A DNA stretch of 64,000 bases from Sparassis latifolia (Eukaryota > Basidiomycota > Agaricomycetes > Polyporales > Sparassidaceae). How positions within the stretch are numbered: position 1 is the first letter of the stretch; each line of letters opens with the position of its first letter. Below the pieces are notes generated by a model. It saw only the letters and a list, made by a program, of their open reading frames with translations. It was not told where the DNA came from and made no database searches. The position numbers and the translations under genes were made by a program. This document shows, in pieces, positions 23,118 to 35,264 of this stretch. The stretch is taken from the NCBI GenBank assembly GCA_018466975.1, contig CM031559.1, forward strand, positions 744,001-808,000. Reading direction: 5' to 3'.

Positions 23118-23330
23118 TTACCATTTCATGTCAGTGCGAGTAGAGCTATACCAGATGCAGTGTACTTGCATACGCCACAACTTCGGGTTCGTCGGATGCT
23201 GTTCCCACAAGTCACTTGTCGCATATCCCTTCTCGCCGTTGGGGCAAGTTCTCCATGCTTGGCTGGTGTATTGCACCCCTATGTTAGGTGTCGTGAGGGC
23301 AGACATTGAAGAGGAGAGAGATGGCTTGAT
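23118..23330 (-). pseudogene. Fragment of an NRPS-like adenylation domain (core A7 region)
   Basis: On the minus strand the fragment reads WRTCPNGEKGYATSDLWEQH followed by PTNPKLWRM. The intact gene near 58.73 kb has the equivalent IENMSGGERGYATGDIWEPH, PTKPGLWRM. It is followed by an intron-like remnant whose sequence recurs in the relict at 29.25 kb. No upstream or downstream adenylation motifs are joined to it, so this is an isolated piece of a paralogue. Confidence 0.7.
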
Positions 23331-23399
23331 ACTATCTCCGACTGGGAAGTAACTGGTGCTGCCCATTGCCCAGTGCCCACCGCTTCGATCAGTAGCTTC

Positions 23400-26300
23400 G
23401 TATCAAGCGAGAGTCTTGACGCACAGAGCCAAAGAGATGGTACACACCAACATTTGAGCGGCAGACTGTTGCTCGTTGTCCTATATGGGAAAGCATCATG
23501 CCTGTTCAGGAATGTTTGAGACGTCAATGCAAGAAGAACCGCTGTGCCAACCTCCAAATAGCAGTGCAGCATAAAAAAGGCACAGCAGTTCTATGCCGAG
23601 TGCGATGACCTGTCGGTGGTGCTCCAACGTAGAACGAGGATGAGAACAGGAACTAAACAAACCGCTTCGGATCTGGGCTGTAACATCATAAGAAGCATCG
23701 AAAAGACATGGCTTCTATTTCGTACCATATACTCCAGTTGCCGACTCGCACCTTCCAATCAGACTCAATTTGACCACGACGCAGTCCGTCCAATGCAACG
23801 TCGCACAGTGAACAATGTTAGTCTCGATTCCAGACAAGTCATCGCGCGGAGGCTGCCGAAAACTGAGATGTAGATCTAAAAAACCACAGCCTCCTTGCTA
23901 GAACATCTTCCGGTTTGACAGTTGGTGCATGGTAGGGATAAATATAGAAGAGGACTGTCTACACGAGATGATTCAATTAGCGCCCTACCAGCGCCCCTTG
24001 TCACGTCACACCCTGATTTCAAAATATCTCCGGGCGTCAACTGGAGGCGAGTAAGTGTAATTTTTGTTACACTGTAAGAGACTACTCGAAAGTGTAATAT
24101 CAATGTAGACTTCGGCGCTAACAGCCTACGGGATCCGCCGTCGGTCGTTCTCTCCCCTCTGAACAAGCATGGACAGTCGAAAGCGGTGGTGCCCCACTTG
24201 AGTGCTCTGGCAGTCATTGTTAGACTGTCAGCACATTGTCCGCATCAGCAAACTCGCACAAGTATGGTTTGGTATGGTGCTTATGGTGACCATGGTTCGC
24301 GTGGCATCACACCAACCATACTTCACCAGACTTTCTGATCCTTCACCACGGTAGGATGCAAATGTAACAGATAGAGTTTCACATATTGCACAATACCCAC
24401 TCCAACTACTGTAAGCTAAATGAATATGCTACTTGTGCAACACCCTTTGTATCATGCAAGCCTTGTTCAAGTTGAGAGTAGGACCCACATTAAGTCCACT
24501 CGCACGTGACTCTGTTGAGCGGACCAAATAAGTCGCAACACTCTGATCGATCTTATTGTTCGTACAATGCTGCGCTCGGCGGATACGCTTCATTCAAATT
24601 GTCGACAATGTGCGTGTCATATGCACCACCGTGCACTCGCTCACTTTCAACTATGTACAGTCCTGTGCCTGCAAGGCAAAGGGGAAGGAAAGGCTCGTGC
24701 CTATCAGCATTGTGTGCATGTACGTGTCGCCTTCTCCCTTTCGTTGCACGCTGACTCCCCTTCTGCATTACTGCAGTTTCCAATGGGCTCTGTGATTCTC
24801 CAGATATGCACTGACTCTAACACCCCAGAACAGGGTCCCCACTGAAGTGCTGCACCTGCATGTCCATGGATGCTGCAAGCAGTGGACATAACGAACGAGC
24901 ACAGCGCCCGCAGTGCACAACCTGTCGCCTTTTCCCCAGAATTCGGAAGGTGCAAGAATGCACACTCAACCCGAGGCAAGTGCCATGAGTCTCATCCATC
25001 TCACTCAGCTGTCTCAGAATATTTAGTATTCACAGTCCTCGAGGATGGATGGGCTTGACATCACAAGGATGTGCAACAAGCACATGCATGAGTGAGGAGC
25101 ACAAAGGTATGCTATCCGACTTCTCCCAAGCATCTTTCTCACACTCTGCCCCCCAGCACCTCTCGCCAAATGGAGACTGCCAAGACGGAAGCCGGGATCC
25201 GCAAGCTCATGCACTGGGGCGGCGATGACAGTGACAATGGAGTGGGGACCACAGTGATGACAGGGTGGGCCGACATGGCGACGAGCCGGCACCAAAGAAG
25301 GTAAAAGGGTCGCGGTATGCACGAGAAGGGCAAGCGGTCCGACGAAGACGAAGACGTCGCTCAACAGCTTTCGGACCAAGCTGCAGAGCACCGCACGATA
25401 TCAAGGCCGAGGTCGCTGCTGATATTGAGGCGGCCGCGCTGGTGGGCAAGCCCACGGAGGAGGGTGCCTGAGGAAGGCATGGAGGTCAGTGATGATACAG
25501 GATTCCTGTCGCCTGGAGCAGGTGCTGTAGATTTGTTCTGTAGCTAGCAATACAATATATTTAGTGGATTCAGTTAGCAGAATTTGACCGTTAGTAAAGC
25601 AGTATGGCACCAGAATGCTTGGTCTGGTAAGTCTATGGCAATCGTATGGTGCCACGATAAGTATCGTGGAAATTCGTAGGTCAAATGTAGTGCCATGCGT
25701 GTTTGTGGCGGTGTGGCAGCCCATGGTGAGTCTGGCACCAGACGCACCAGACAAGTGCGAGTTTGCTGATGCGCGCCAAGCGGCGCCTGTGGATATGCGC
25801 TCCCAGTGAACTACTAACTCTCTAACATGCCTTTTATTGCAAATACGGCTGGTAAAACCTGTACTACGATGATTCTGACTATCTGACTCATTGCTTGCGC
25901 GCTGGCTCTGGTTGCAGGAAGCCCTCAGCCGTGATATGACGAGGGGCGCCGGTAGGGCGCCAATCGAATCAGACCCATCGACCATGCCCTCCTGTCTACA
26001 TGGCTCGGACTACGGGGTAACCATCCATTTAATGCGGCTTTCCGCGAACTTCTACCTCAGATGTGATGGATCTCGGGCCAGGCCAATTTCAAATCCGGCG
26101 TAAGAATTTTCTCATGCAGAACTTCTGTATTGCAACTGCTCTAAATTAACTTCTTTCTCCAGGCCGGATAATCTAGTCTATTCACAAACCCGGTTTACGC
26201 ATCCCACTAAGATGGCCGGAGCCCAACTGTCCTGGCCAGCAGGGAATGCTCCCCCCTACTTATAGAGTCCCATCCATTCAATCTATGAAAAGAGTGCTCC

Positions 26301-26560
26301 GCCCTGGAACATCCTGTCGCAACGGCAGAACTGATCAGGGGATCACCTTGATCCTATCTTGAATGAATGCGAGTATTGACCAGGATTGGAAGGAGGAAGC
26401 CTGGCTAAGGACAAGGACCGAACAGCTCGTGGCCCAAAACGCCATCTCCATGCCACTGCACTCGGCTCACTCTTGTTCGTCAGTCCCATCCCACGCCACG
26501 AAGTCCTTTACCTGTCGGCAGCACTACAAGCTCACCCTTAACGCTCGCTCATCTCCCTCT
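23400..26560. other. Gene-poor stretch with short weak open frames
   Basis: No family is recognised on either strand. A short basic/acidic frame at 25265-25471 (PAPKKVKGSRYAREGQAVR) might be a remnant. A roughly 45-bp repeat occurs inverted at about 23965-24010 and 25928-25975 (minus copy TGACAAGGGGCGCTGGTAGG). The rest shows nothing I can support. Confidence 0.4.
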
Positions 26561-26568
26561 CGTCCGCC

Positions 26569-28175
26569 ATGCCTGAAGCTGAAAAACTGGAGACAGCATC
26601 CACTCCGATGGTCAAGTCGGTCTCTGACTCTACTCTCGAAGCTCAGCTTGAGCCTCTACTCGCACCCACACCCGCACCACCGTCATTCAAAGAGGGTGGC
26701 ATCCGTGGCTATCTGACAGTTCTTGGTGCATTTTCCGCTCTTTTCGCGACATTCGGCCAGATAAATTCCTTTGGCAGCTTCCAGCTGTGGTACTTAGAAC
26801 ATCAGCTCTCAAATTACTCCCCGTCTGATATATCATGGATCGGCTCGCTTCAACTCTGGGTGTTCTTCTTCTCTGTAGGTCGTTAACCTTCCTTCATTGC
26901 GTTAGCATCCCACCTCGTGGTACAAGCAGGGAGGAATAATTGGAAGGCTTTTCGATGCCTATGGACCGACAATTCTGCTCGCGCTCGGAACTGTGGTATA
27001 CATGTTCAGTATCATGATGACCTCCCTTGCCTCGCACTATTACCAGTTCATTCTTGCGCAAGGAATCACCTTCGGTATAGGAAGTGGTCTCATGTGCGTC
27101 AGTTACTTTTTGAAGTGTTCTGTTGTCCTTGATTGTAAACATTCATTTTACATGGTAGTTTCTATCCTGCTGTCAGTGCTGTTTCGACTCATTTCGTAAA
27201 ATGGAGGGCTACCGCGGTCGGCATCGTAGTGTCGGGATCTAGCGTTGGTGAGCATCGATATGTATTCCACTGCACATCCATCTCATTAATATACAATTTC
27301 AGGCGGTATTGTTTTCCCCGCGATGCTACAGCGTCTCTTCAACGAAACCAGTTTTGGCTGGTCCGTGCGTATATCTGGATTCGTCTGCCTCGCTTGTGGC
27401 ATCTTCACCACCCTCACGGTGTCAAGCCGTTTGCCACGTCAAAAACCAGGACCGTGGATCGACCTCTCGTCCCTACGTGACTTCAAATTCATGCTCTTCT
27501 GTGCAAGCGCTGGAATGACGTGTTTTGGTGCATCTCGCGCGCTCCAGTTATTCCATATCTGATGTCCCTGATAATGACATTGACAGATCTATTTGTCCCT
27601 TATTTCTACATCGTGCAGTATGCAGGGGCCCACGGTATTAGCCAGGCACACGGCTTCAACCTTCTCTCTATCATGAATGCAGGCAGCGCAGTAGGGCACG
27701 TGTTCCCGGGCCTAGCTGCGGATACAGCAGGGAGATACAACCTGCTCCTCCTCTTATCATTCTCCTCGGGTTTATTTACGCTCTGGCTCTGGCTCACCCA
27801 GATGCACTTCCAGGGCCTCATCGCTTATGCAGTGATATATGGCTTCTTTTCTGGATCTAACAACTCCCTAAACATGCCATGCATCGCCCAGATCTCGCGG
27901 ATTGAGAAGATTGGAACGAGGATTGGGATGGCGTAAAGTATCATGTCATTTCCGTGCGTACTGGTCCCACCTTCAAGCTGGTCCAAGATGTACTGATATC
28001 GTACCGTCCGCGCAGTGCTCTCATCGGCGCCCCGATCGCTGGTGCGCTTCTGACACGCGCGCACGGGGACTACAACACAATGATCATATGGACAGGCGTG
28101 ACCCTGCTCGTGGGGAGTGCCCTGCTGTTGGTGGAGAAGCTTGTCCTCAACAGAAATCCCCTTGCCCAGGTCTAG
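26569..28175 (+). CDS. MFS transporter, monocarboxylate-transporter-like (MCT family)
   Basis: Six exons join without a stop: 26569-26874, 26930-27093, 27159-27247, 27303-27527, 27587-27932 and 28016-28175. All introns are 55-83 nt with GT..AG ends; the product is about 430 residues. After a disordered Pro/Glu N-terminus, membrane segments begin at GYLTVLGAFSALFATFGQIN. Fungal MCT landmarks are visible: SFGSFQLWYLEHQL with SDISWIGSLQ after TM1, GRLFDAYGP in the TM2-3 loop, GSGLIFYPAVSAVSTHFVK.RA in the TM4-5 region, SGSSVGGIVFPAML, then GRYNLLLLLSF and LIGAPIAGALL in the second half. The family carries monocarboxylates or related small acids across the plasma membrane by proton symport; the substrate here is unknown. 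The NRPS-like relict lies 0.5 kb downstream on the other strand, so export or uptake of a pathway acid is possible (inference). Confidence 0.88.
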
Positions 28176-28640
28176 GGCAACATGCTCCCCCATTCTCACT
28201 GCTACGAGTACGCCCCGTGGTGTTATGCTGTGTCTCGCACGGCGAGGTCTTGGGAGGAGGAAACGGTGAAACCAGAAAACGTAAGAAGCGGAAAATTTTG
28301 TTCACATCTGTAGGTTAAACTCTCAGCTGTAGTTTGGTGTGTCGTCTAGACTGCGACGCAGATATGTATGGGCTCCACTTCTGCAGGAAACGGACTCAAC
28401 ACTTGAGCCGAATGATCACTGCGAATACCCGTCATCGCGCGAAGAATCGTGGGCCCTCACCATGCCGCCGTAGTGAGGAAGAAATTTGTTGAAAGGCAAG
28501 AAAGGTTCCGACGTGCCTCCGCTGTAATTTCGTTAGTGTTTGATAATACTGACATTTTTTTATCATTGATGCGTACGATCATCCGCTGAAGACGCTCGCA
28601 ATGATTCCGCCTTCACCATATTGTCCCTCACGCAGCCGAG
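28176..28640. other. Intergenic, nothing recognised
   Basis: Between the transporter stop and the minus-strand NRPS-like relict. It presumably holds the transporter 3' UTR; I see no gene or repeat. Confidence 0.5.
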
Positions 28641-28649
28641 GTCGAATAT

Positions 28650-29900
28650 TTATTCTGAAGTCTTGATGGCATTCAAGGAGACAATGCGGTCACAGTGTGG
28701 GCATCCGCTTACCGAGCCTCTCGGAGTGCTTTGAAATAAGTATGTACGCGAACTCTCGGAAGCTGGAAGGACCACGCGGAGGCATGCACACTTGAGATGC
28801 CTTGTCGACACTCGACGACACTTGGACCCCGAGGATGCTGGTGACTGTCTCGATGGCAGAACATGGTGACAGCTGGCGAGCGTTGCTGGACGTCTGACAT
28901 GAGTTCTGAGATCTGAATGCTCAGCCAAGCAGGTTGAAACATGACAGCAGCGGTGAGCTCTGGTCGGCTTTGAGTAATTCCTATAATCTTGAATTTCGTT
29001 CTGTGCAATATCAGATGCGCGGCGGGGCGCGGCTCGATAAGCACACTTGGGGGCGCGGGGCCCGACCGAACATGACCACGCCCGCAGCCCGCTACCAGCG
29101 GGTGATCGCCGATGTGGCTCTCTTGTGGGACTGGTATCAAAACGAGTCCTAGCGTGAGGAATAAGTGCGTGGATAACCAGATACAACAAAAGAGGCTGAC
29201 CGGTGCCCAGCACGATGACCTCATCGCACGGCCGACACTGCGGTTGGGATGTCAGTGCGAGTAGAGCTATACAAGATGCAGTGAACTTGCAACCCCGCGC
29301 ACACTGCACTGCTTGTTAAACTGCATCCACTGCCAGTCAGAGTGGGTGGTACCCGTTGCCTTCAAGTTAGTCTCGGAAGGGATGTCATCGTCGACATCAA
29401 AGGTGGCAGTGACTGCACCTACTTCGGTGGCGCTGTAAACAGCATAGAGATGGACGCCTGAGACAAAGGGTGATGGGGGGGCAGGACTCGTGTTCGCAGG
29501 GGTGGAAGAGTGTGGAAGGCCGCCCGGAGACGAGGGGTGCATAGAGCAGCACGATTATACCTATCGTGTGAAATGGAGAGGGAGCCATAGCAGCCCAACG
29601 GAGACCGTGCTGGCACGATTCAACGAGTACGGATGTGGAGCACCACTGAAGGATGGTGGTCCGGGTGTGTGGTATGGGCATCGGGAAACCTGTGAACCCG
29701 GAAGAGTGGAGATCGAAGACAATGTCGAAGGGTGCTGGCTGCTGGCACGGGGCCGGGTAGGAGGTAAGTGCGGGGAGCGAGTGGTCCAGGGAAGCGAACG
29801 GAGCAAAGGTGTCCGAGAGTGCAGGAAGAGTGGTAAACTCAAGAGGGTTATGAGAATCGAGGAGGTCGAGATCGCGAAATGCAAGGCAGCACCAGAGGGT
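28650..29900 (-). pseudogene. Decayed NRPS-like adenylation domain
   Basis: Minus-strand pieces match successive parts of the intact enzyme at 56-60 kb. In order they are GLRWAAMAPSPFHTIGI.VLL (near 29.59 kb), VHLYAVYSATEVGAVTATF with DWQWMQFNKQCSVR (29.45-29.30), DEVIVLGTG (29.22) and ESHIGDHPLVAG followed by VLIEPRPAAHLI (about 29.08-28.99). The GYATGD..WE segment expected between the second and third is missing, and frames shift between pieces. It is therefore a relict with at least one internal deletion. The upstream substrate-entry part is not visible; the copia element begins 0.17 kb beyond. Confidence 0.75.
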
Positions 29901-30070
29901 ATCGACTTTCCTGGGAATAAGTCAGCATCATTCTATATTCTTCACAACTGCAAGTCATATCCTGACGAGTTTAATTTAAAGCGACCTACCTTTGGCGCAC
30001 AAAGTATGCTCTTGTGATGCTCTTTGGATCGAGGTAAATGCTGACGATATTGGCCAATAAATGTCCCCGC

Positions 30071-30356
30071 TGTTGAAGACTAGACACGGACTGAGTCAGT
30101 CCCTCAATCTGATGTCAATAGCAAAAGGACTCAGTTATCTACCTAGACACGGACTGAGTCAGTCCTACAGATAGATCAGCATGAGTAACTAATGTATAGT
30201 AAAGGAATGTAGCTTACCCTCAATCCGATGTCAATAGCAAAAGGACTGAGGGAAACGAAACGTGTAGCGAGCGTGTATACTACGCGAGCGTCCGTGCCCG
30301 ATTAGGAAACTAACTATGAAGGAGTGAGAGGACTACACGAAATTGTATCTACAACA
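30071..30356 (-). repeat. 3' LTR of copia element 1 (286 bp)
   Basis: Matches 34974-35259 over its full length with few differences. It contains two internal repeats: ACACGGACTGAGTCAGTCC twice and CAATAGCAAAAGGACT twice. The TGAGTCA cores lie at 30092-30098 and 30155-30161. Confidence 0.95.
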
Positions 30357-30367
30357 CACCCCCTCAA
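30357..30367 (-). other. Polypurine tract of copia element 1
   Basis: TTGAGGGGGTG on the minus strand directly precedes the 3' LTR. The TGA inside it (30364-30366) is also the stop codon of the polyprotein. Confidence 0.8.
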
Positions 30368-33300
30368 TGGAGTGAGAGTCCTAAATCAGAAACCATTTTG
30401 GAAAATGGCTCCTTGTCCAGGGGCTTGGTGAGTCCATCAGCAATGTTTGCTGCAGTGGGACAGTGAATGACATTGAAGTTTCCATCTTGTATGCGCTCGC
30501 GGATGAAGTGGTGCTGTACGTCGATGTGTTTGGTACGTCCATGGTGACGGGTATCCTTCGCAATGTCCTTGGCAGCCATATTGTCTGTTAGGAGTGTGAT
30601 AGGGGTTCCTCCGAGAGTGAGTCCAATTTCCGTGAGGAAATGCCGGTACCACAGTGCCTGTTTCGCGCCATAAGACAAGGCCATATATTCGCTCTCAGTC
30701 GACGATGAGGCAACGGTCGTCTGGCGTTTGCTGCTCCAGGCTATTGATGAGTTGCCAAGCTGGAAAACGTATGCCGAGACGGAGCATCGAGTGTCAACGT
30801 CGCGCGCCCAGTCCGCATCCGTATAGCTGACCAATTTGTTCGTGTCGCCTTCCTCGTCCGCAGTTCCCAATTCGAGGCGAAGGTCGCGAGTGCCCGCGAG
30901 ATATCGAAGCACTCGCTTCGCGGCTTCCCAATGCCTCTTGCCGGGATTGGCATTGAACTGCGCGAGGTGCGCGCTGACAAACGCTACGTCAGGCCGCGAG
31001 ATGACCGAGATCCAAGTCAGGGCGCCAACAAGTTCGCGATACGGCCGATTCTTCATCTCTGAGATCTCCTCCGGTGTCGACGGTGCATCGTGAACTGAGA
31101 GGTGCAGACTGGACTCCATGGGGGTTGGTACAGGAATGCAATTCTCCATTTTGAAGTGTCTGAGAATGGTGGAGATGTACTGGCGGTGTGAGATGGAGAC
31201 AGTATGTTCCTGGGGATTGTCAATGAGTTCAAAACCCATCAACCAGTTGGGATCCTCCTCCTTCATCTCAAAGATACTGTGAAGCTGCTTTCGGACAGAA
31301 GCAAGCTCCTCTGCTGAGTCTGAGAAGCTGAGGGTATTGTCAACATGGATTGCCAGGATGGAATTCGCACCGGTTTCTGTACGACGAACATAGATGGCAC
31401 TATCGCAGATCAGTTGATGGAATGAGATTGTTGACAGTTGGCCATCCATGTACTCGTTCCAGAGGTGGGATGACTGCCTAAGACCATACAAGCTGAGCAG
31501 TAAGCAACAAACACGTCCAGTACCGTCGTCAAATCCGACAGGCTGCTGCATATAAATGATAACATCAACCTTGCTGTGCAAGAACGCGCCAGTTACGTCG
31601 TCCTGTCCACGATGCCATCCATGTGCGGCGGTGAGATGTAAGATCGCCCGAAGAGATTCGAGTTGAACAGTGGGGGAAAATGTGTCATTGAAGTCTATGC
31701 CGGGAATCTGTGAAAATCCCTGTGCAACAAGTCGGGCTTTGTATCGTAGGATCTCGCCTTGTGGGCCACGCTTGATAACATATGTCCAGCGGTTGCCGAT
31801 GGCTTTCTGGCCAGGTGGCAAGTCCTCGAGTACCCATGTACCATGCCTCTGCAGCATGTCGATCTCTTCGTGCATTGCTGTCCACCAGTTATCAGCCTCC
31901 GAGCACTTCGTCGCCTCACGGAAATTCATCGGCGTGTCCGTGCCAAATGCTGCCATATAGGCGACTTGTGCGACGTCACCTTCGGGTGTCGTTGGGACTG
32001 TGACGTCCTCTGGTATGGGTTCTGGAGCTGTCCTCGCCTGTACCTTCATTTGTCTCCGCAGTGTGCGTGCTTCCTTGATCGCCTTGTTGTGTGTCTTCAT
32101 CGCCTGTTCTTGTGCCTGCTGTTTCTCGGCAGCTTGCTTGATCCAAGATGGGCGCGTGACACATTCTGAACGTCAGAGAGGTGCAGGAGCTGGCGCGGGC
32201 ATTGGCACTGGTGCGGGAGTGCTGGTGGGAGTGGGTGCTGATGCAGTGGATGGCTGATTTTCGGGCGGTGTAGGGATTGGCACTGGAGCTGGTGATGCCG
32301 AAGCCTGAGGAGTTGGAGGATGTGGTGGTGATGTCATGGAAGGTTCTCTGCCAACAGCCTTGTCAGGACTATTGCTTTGAGTGGACTTACTCGCGGTCAT
32401 CCCCTCGCTCAAAGCAGGGTTTTGGTCATTGTCCTCGGGCATTGTTGGGACATTCTCGTAGACAATAACATCTCGAGATACCATAAACTTGTGCCTCAAA
32501 GGGATCCAGATCTTGTACGTCTTCTGATTAGGTGCAAAACCGCAGAAAATGCCATCAAGCGAGTGTGCATCGAGCTTCTTTCGGGATTCAGGGGGAACGC
32601 GAACATGGCAGCATGCTCCGAAAATGCGAAGGGTTGAGACATCTGGTTTCTTGCCATAGAATTTCTCGTTGGGCGTGGATTCAACCAGGGCTCTTGTAGG
32701 ACTCCGATTGTGGATGAGTGATGCGTATGCATGGGCTTCAGGCCAAAAACCCGAGCTCATGTTCGCTTCTTGCAACATGCAGAGGGCATGCTCATGTGTC
32801 ATCTGGTTATAGCACTCGGCTACGCCGTTCTGTGGTGGAGTGTGTGGAGCGGAAGTCTCGTGTTTGATCCCCTTCAATTTGAAATATGTCTGGAGGTCGT
32901 TGCCTATAAATTCGCCACCACCATCGGATCGAACGATCTTGACTTTCTTGTCAGAGAATGTCTCGAGGCGTGTGATCAAATCCTTGATCTCCGAAGTCGC
33001 ATCGCTTTTGGCCTTCAGGAAAGCCTTCCATCCCTTGCGGCTGTAGTCGTCAATGACAGCGAGTGTGTAGCGATAGCCGGTGATAAATAGGTCAAATGGT
33101 CCTTGAAGATCCATGTGGAGGCGATGGAGAATGCTTGTAGCACGATTGGTGGCTTGCTTCGGAAAGGGTGCTTGGTGATGCTTCCCCTTCGCGCAGCCAT
33201 CGCATGGGCCAAGTGTCTCTACGGATTTCAGATCGAGTCCTGTGACAAGGGCGTGCTTTACCATGTATTGGAGACTGCCCTGTCCGATATGAGCAAGCCG

Positions 33301-34902
33301 GCGGTGCCAAAGCTCGCTATCAGATGGAGAGAGTTGGGCGGCGAATGAGATCTCAGAGGGATGGGAGGATGGAGGGGCGATTGCGCAGTCGAGTTCATAT
33401 AAGTCACGTCGTCGCGCACCTTCCATGATAACCTTCCCATTCGAGTTCTGGACAGCTACCAGGCCATTCTGCTTGTGGATCGATAGTCCCTTCTGATCCA
33501 TACGGCTCTCCGAGATAATATTGTCACGTGCATCCGGGCAGTAGCATACATTTCGTAGCATGACGATGTGCTGGTCTCCGCTATGAACGTGGCATAGGAT
33601 GAGGATATCACCTCTCCCGTGCACCTCAAGTTGAGGTCCTGTCTTCCGAATGCCGCCGATTGTCTCGCTCGAAGGTGTGAATGTAATGAAGGCCGATTTC
33701 GTTCTGCAGATGTGAGTGATAGATCCGCCGTCGAGAATCCAGGTGAATCGGGAGGATGAGCTGGGTGCTGCCATGCACGAGAGATGGTCGGAGTCTTCTT
33801 TCGCCTCGTTCACTCGCTCCTTCCCCTTCGCATCCTGTTTCTCCAAATCCTTCTTCTCCTTCTTCTTACTACATGGTCCCTTCCCCTCAGCTCCACCCCC
33901 TTTCGACCAGCAGTCCTTGATGTAGTGACCGGGCCGTTCACAATTCTTGCAGAAGGGGTCGCCTGGTTTGTATTCCTTCTTCGATCGCTTGCCGGACTGC
34001 TGCTTGGCATTGTATGCTCGCGCTGTCGATTGCTGGTTCTGTCGTATGGCATATTCTTCCTTCAGACGTCGTTCGATCTCAGAAGATGTGTAGTACTGAG
34101 AAAGGCCAGAAAATACATAGTTCCAGGATTGTGGCATAGAGATTCGGATGAAACAAGCATAGAGGTCGTCAGGGATATTTCGGGACATGAGGATAAGATC
34201 TCGCCGGTACGCTTTCATCTTCGCAATATGAAGGGTCAGATCTTCGCCATCGGCATACTTCGTCGTGATGAGACTGGTGATAAGAAGTGTCCAGTCGGTA
34301 AGGGTTTCGCCTGCAAATAGTCGTCACACTTCTTGCCAGACCTGTGCCGCGACCGTGAGGTGGCTGATCTGCGACACGACTTCCTCAGTCATATTCGACG
34401 TGAGTATGAGTCGGACGCAGGCATTCGCGTGCTTTCAGCGTCGCGCACGTGCCTCGTCGACATCCGGATCGGGCTCGGGAACTTCTCCGGTAGCGTACTC
34501 GAAGAGTTCGATAGTGTCGAGCGTTGATTCCATCGTCGTCATCCACGATACGTAGTTCATCGGCGTGAGCTTGTGGGGGAGCTTCGTAAGGTTCATGTGC
34601 GAAGAGTGGTCGGTATCCTTGTGCAGGGTCCAGTGCTCTGCTCCGCCTTCTCCCAAAGGCCTGTACCTCCTTCCGCCTGCGTTCGGGCTCGGTGTGGGCC
34701 GTCTCGAAGGTGCCGCGGATCCGCGTGGTGAAGACTGCGCGTACAGATTTTCTCCGCTGCGCTGCGGTCTCGCGCGTGGCCTGTGACCACCGGTAGGCGT
34801 GCCGGGTTCGTCCCAGTAGGCTCTGCGCAAAGGTGGAGGATTCGGAGAGCGCCCGCGTGGCGACGAGCATCCGCTCCAGGGGTTGCGTCGTTCGCCGCTC
34901 AT
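30364..34902 (-). pseudogene. Gag-Pol polyprotein of copia element 1, with three in-frame TGA stops
   Basis: One frame from ATG at 34902 to 30364 (about 1,510 codons) is broken by TGA near 34432, 34330 and at 32173-32175. Gag has KLTPMNYVSWMTTME and a CCHC knuckle (CKNCERPGHYIKDC). Protease reads ILDGGSITH, with Gly where the family has DSG. Integrase has the HHCC region, then D (MDLQGP), D (RSDGGGEF) and E (NGVAECYN, with Cys for the usual Arg). RT has KARLVAQGFSQIPGIDFNDT and HVDN in place of xVDD. RNase H residues (TDADW, SSTESEY, LTDNMAA) are kept. The losses and stops fit G-to-A or C-to-T changes, so the element should be unable to transpose itself. Confidence 0.9.
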
Positions 34903-34961
34903 TGCGGTCTCGCACGGGAGGTTCGGCTGGCGAGTCGAGTGCGCGTTTTAGCTGCCTCTCG

Positions 34962-34973
34962 GGGCTCGTAACC
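34962..34973 (-). other. Primer-binding site of copia element 1, half-tRNA type
   Basis: GGTTACGAGCCC begins directly after the 5' LTR. It is complementary, with one G-U type mismatch, to GGGCTCATAACC, the anticodon stem-loop of initiator tRNA-Met. Drosophila copia is known to prime from that internal region with a tRNA half. Confidence 0.65.
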
Positions 34974-35259
34974 TTTTGAAGACTAGACACGGACTGAGTC
35001 AGTCCCTCAATCTGATGTCAATAGCAAAAGGACTCAGTTATCTACCTAGACACGGACTGAGTCAGTCCTACAGATAGATCAGCATGAGTAACTAATGTAT
35101 AGTAAAGGAATGTAGCTTACCCTCAATCCGATGTCAATAGCAAAAGGACTGAGGGAAGCGAAGCGATGTAGCGGCGTGTATACTACGCGAGCGTCCGTGC
35201 CCGATTAGGAAACTAACTATGAAGGAGTGAGAGGACTACACGAAATTGTATCTACAACA
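34974..35259 (-). repeat. 5' LTR of copia element 1 (286 bp)
   Basis: Same length and architecture as the other LTR, with TGAGTCA cores at 34995-35001 and 35058-35064. Differences from the 3' LTR cluster at 35155-35175 and at its inner end. Confidence 0.95.
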
Positions 35260-35264
35260 CCCGC

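Larger units (their letters stand above)
30071..35259 (-). mobile_element. Ty1/copia LTR retrotransposon, full-length but inactivated
   Basis: Two 286-bp LTRs bound the element, with a 5-bp target duplication CCCGC at 30066-30070 and 35260-35264. In element orientation the LTRs run TGTTG..CAACA; the 5' LTR has CAAAA at its end. Domain order Gag-PR-IN-RT-RH identifies copia. The LTRs differ at only a few sites, so insertion is fairly recent. It interrupts a minus-strand open frame that resumes at 35265. Confidence 0.95.

Noticed and set aside
28709..29224. Independent 171-codon gene on the minus strand
   Set aside because: It contains pieces of the adenylation-domain relict in the wrong frame context and cannot be extended to a domain.
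32173..34330. Selenocysteine or programmed readthrough at the three TGA codons of element 1
   Set aside because: Other catalytic residues are also lost and the sister element has one uninterrupted frame, so simple decay explains them better.
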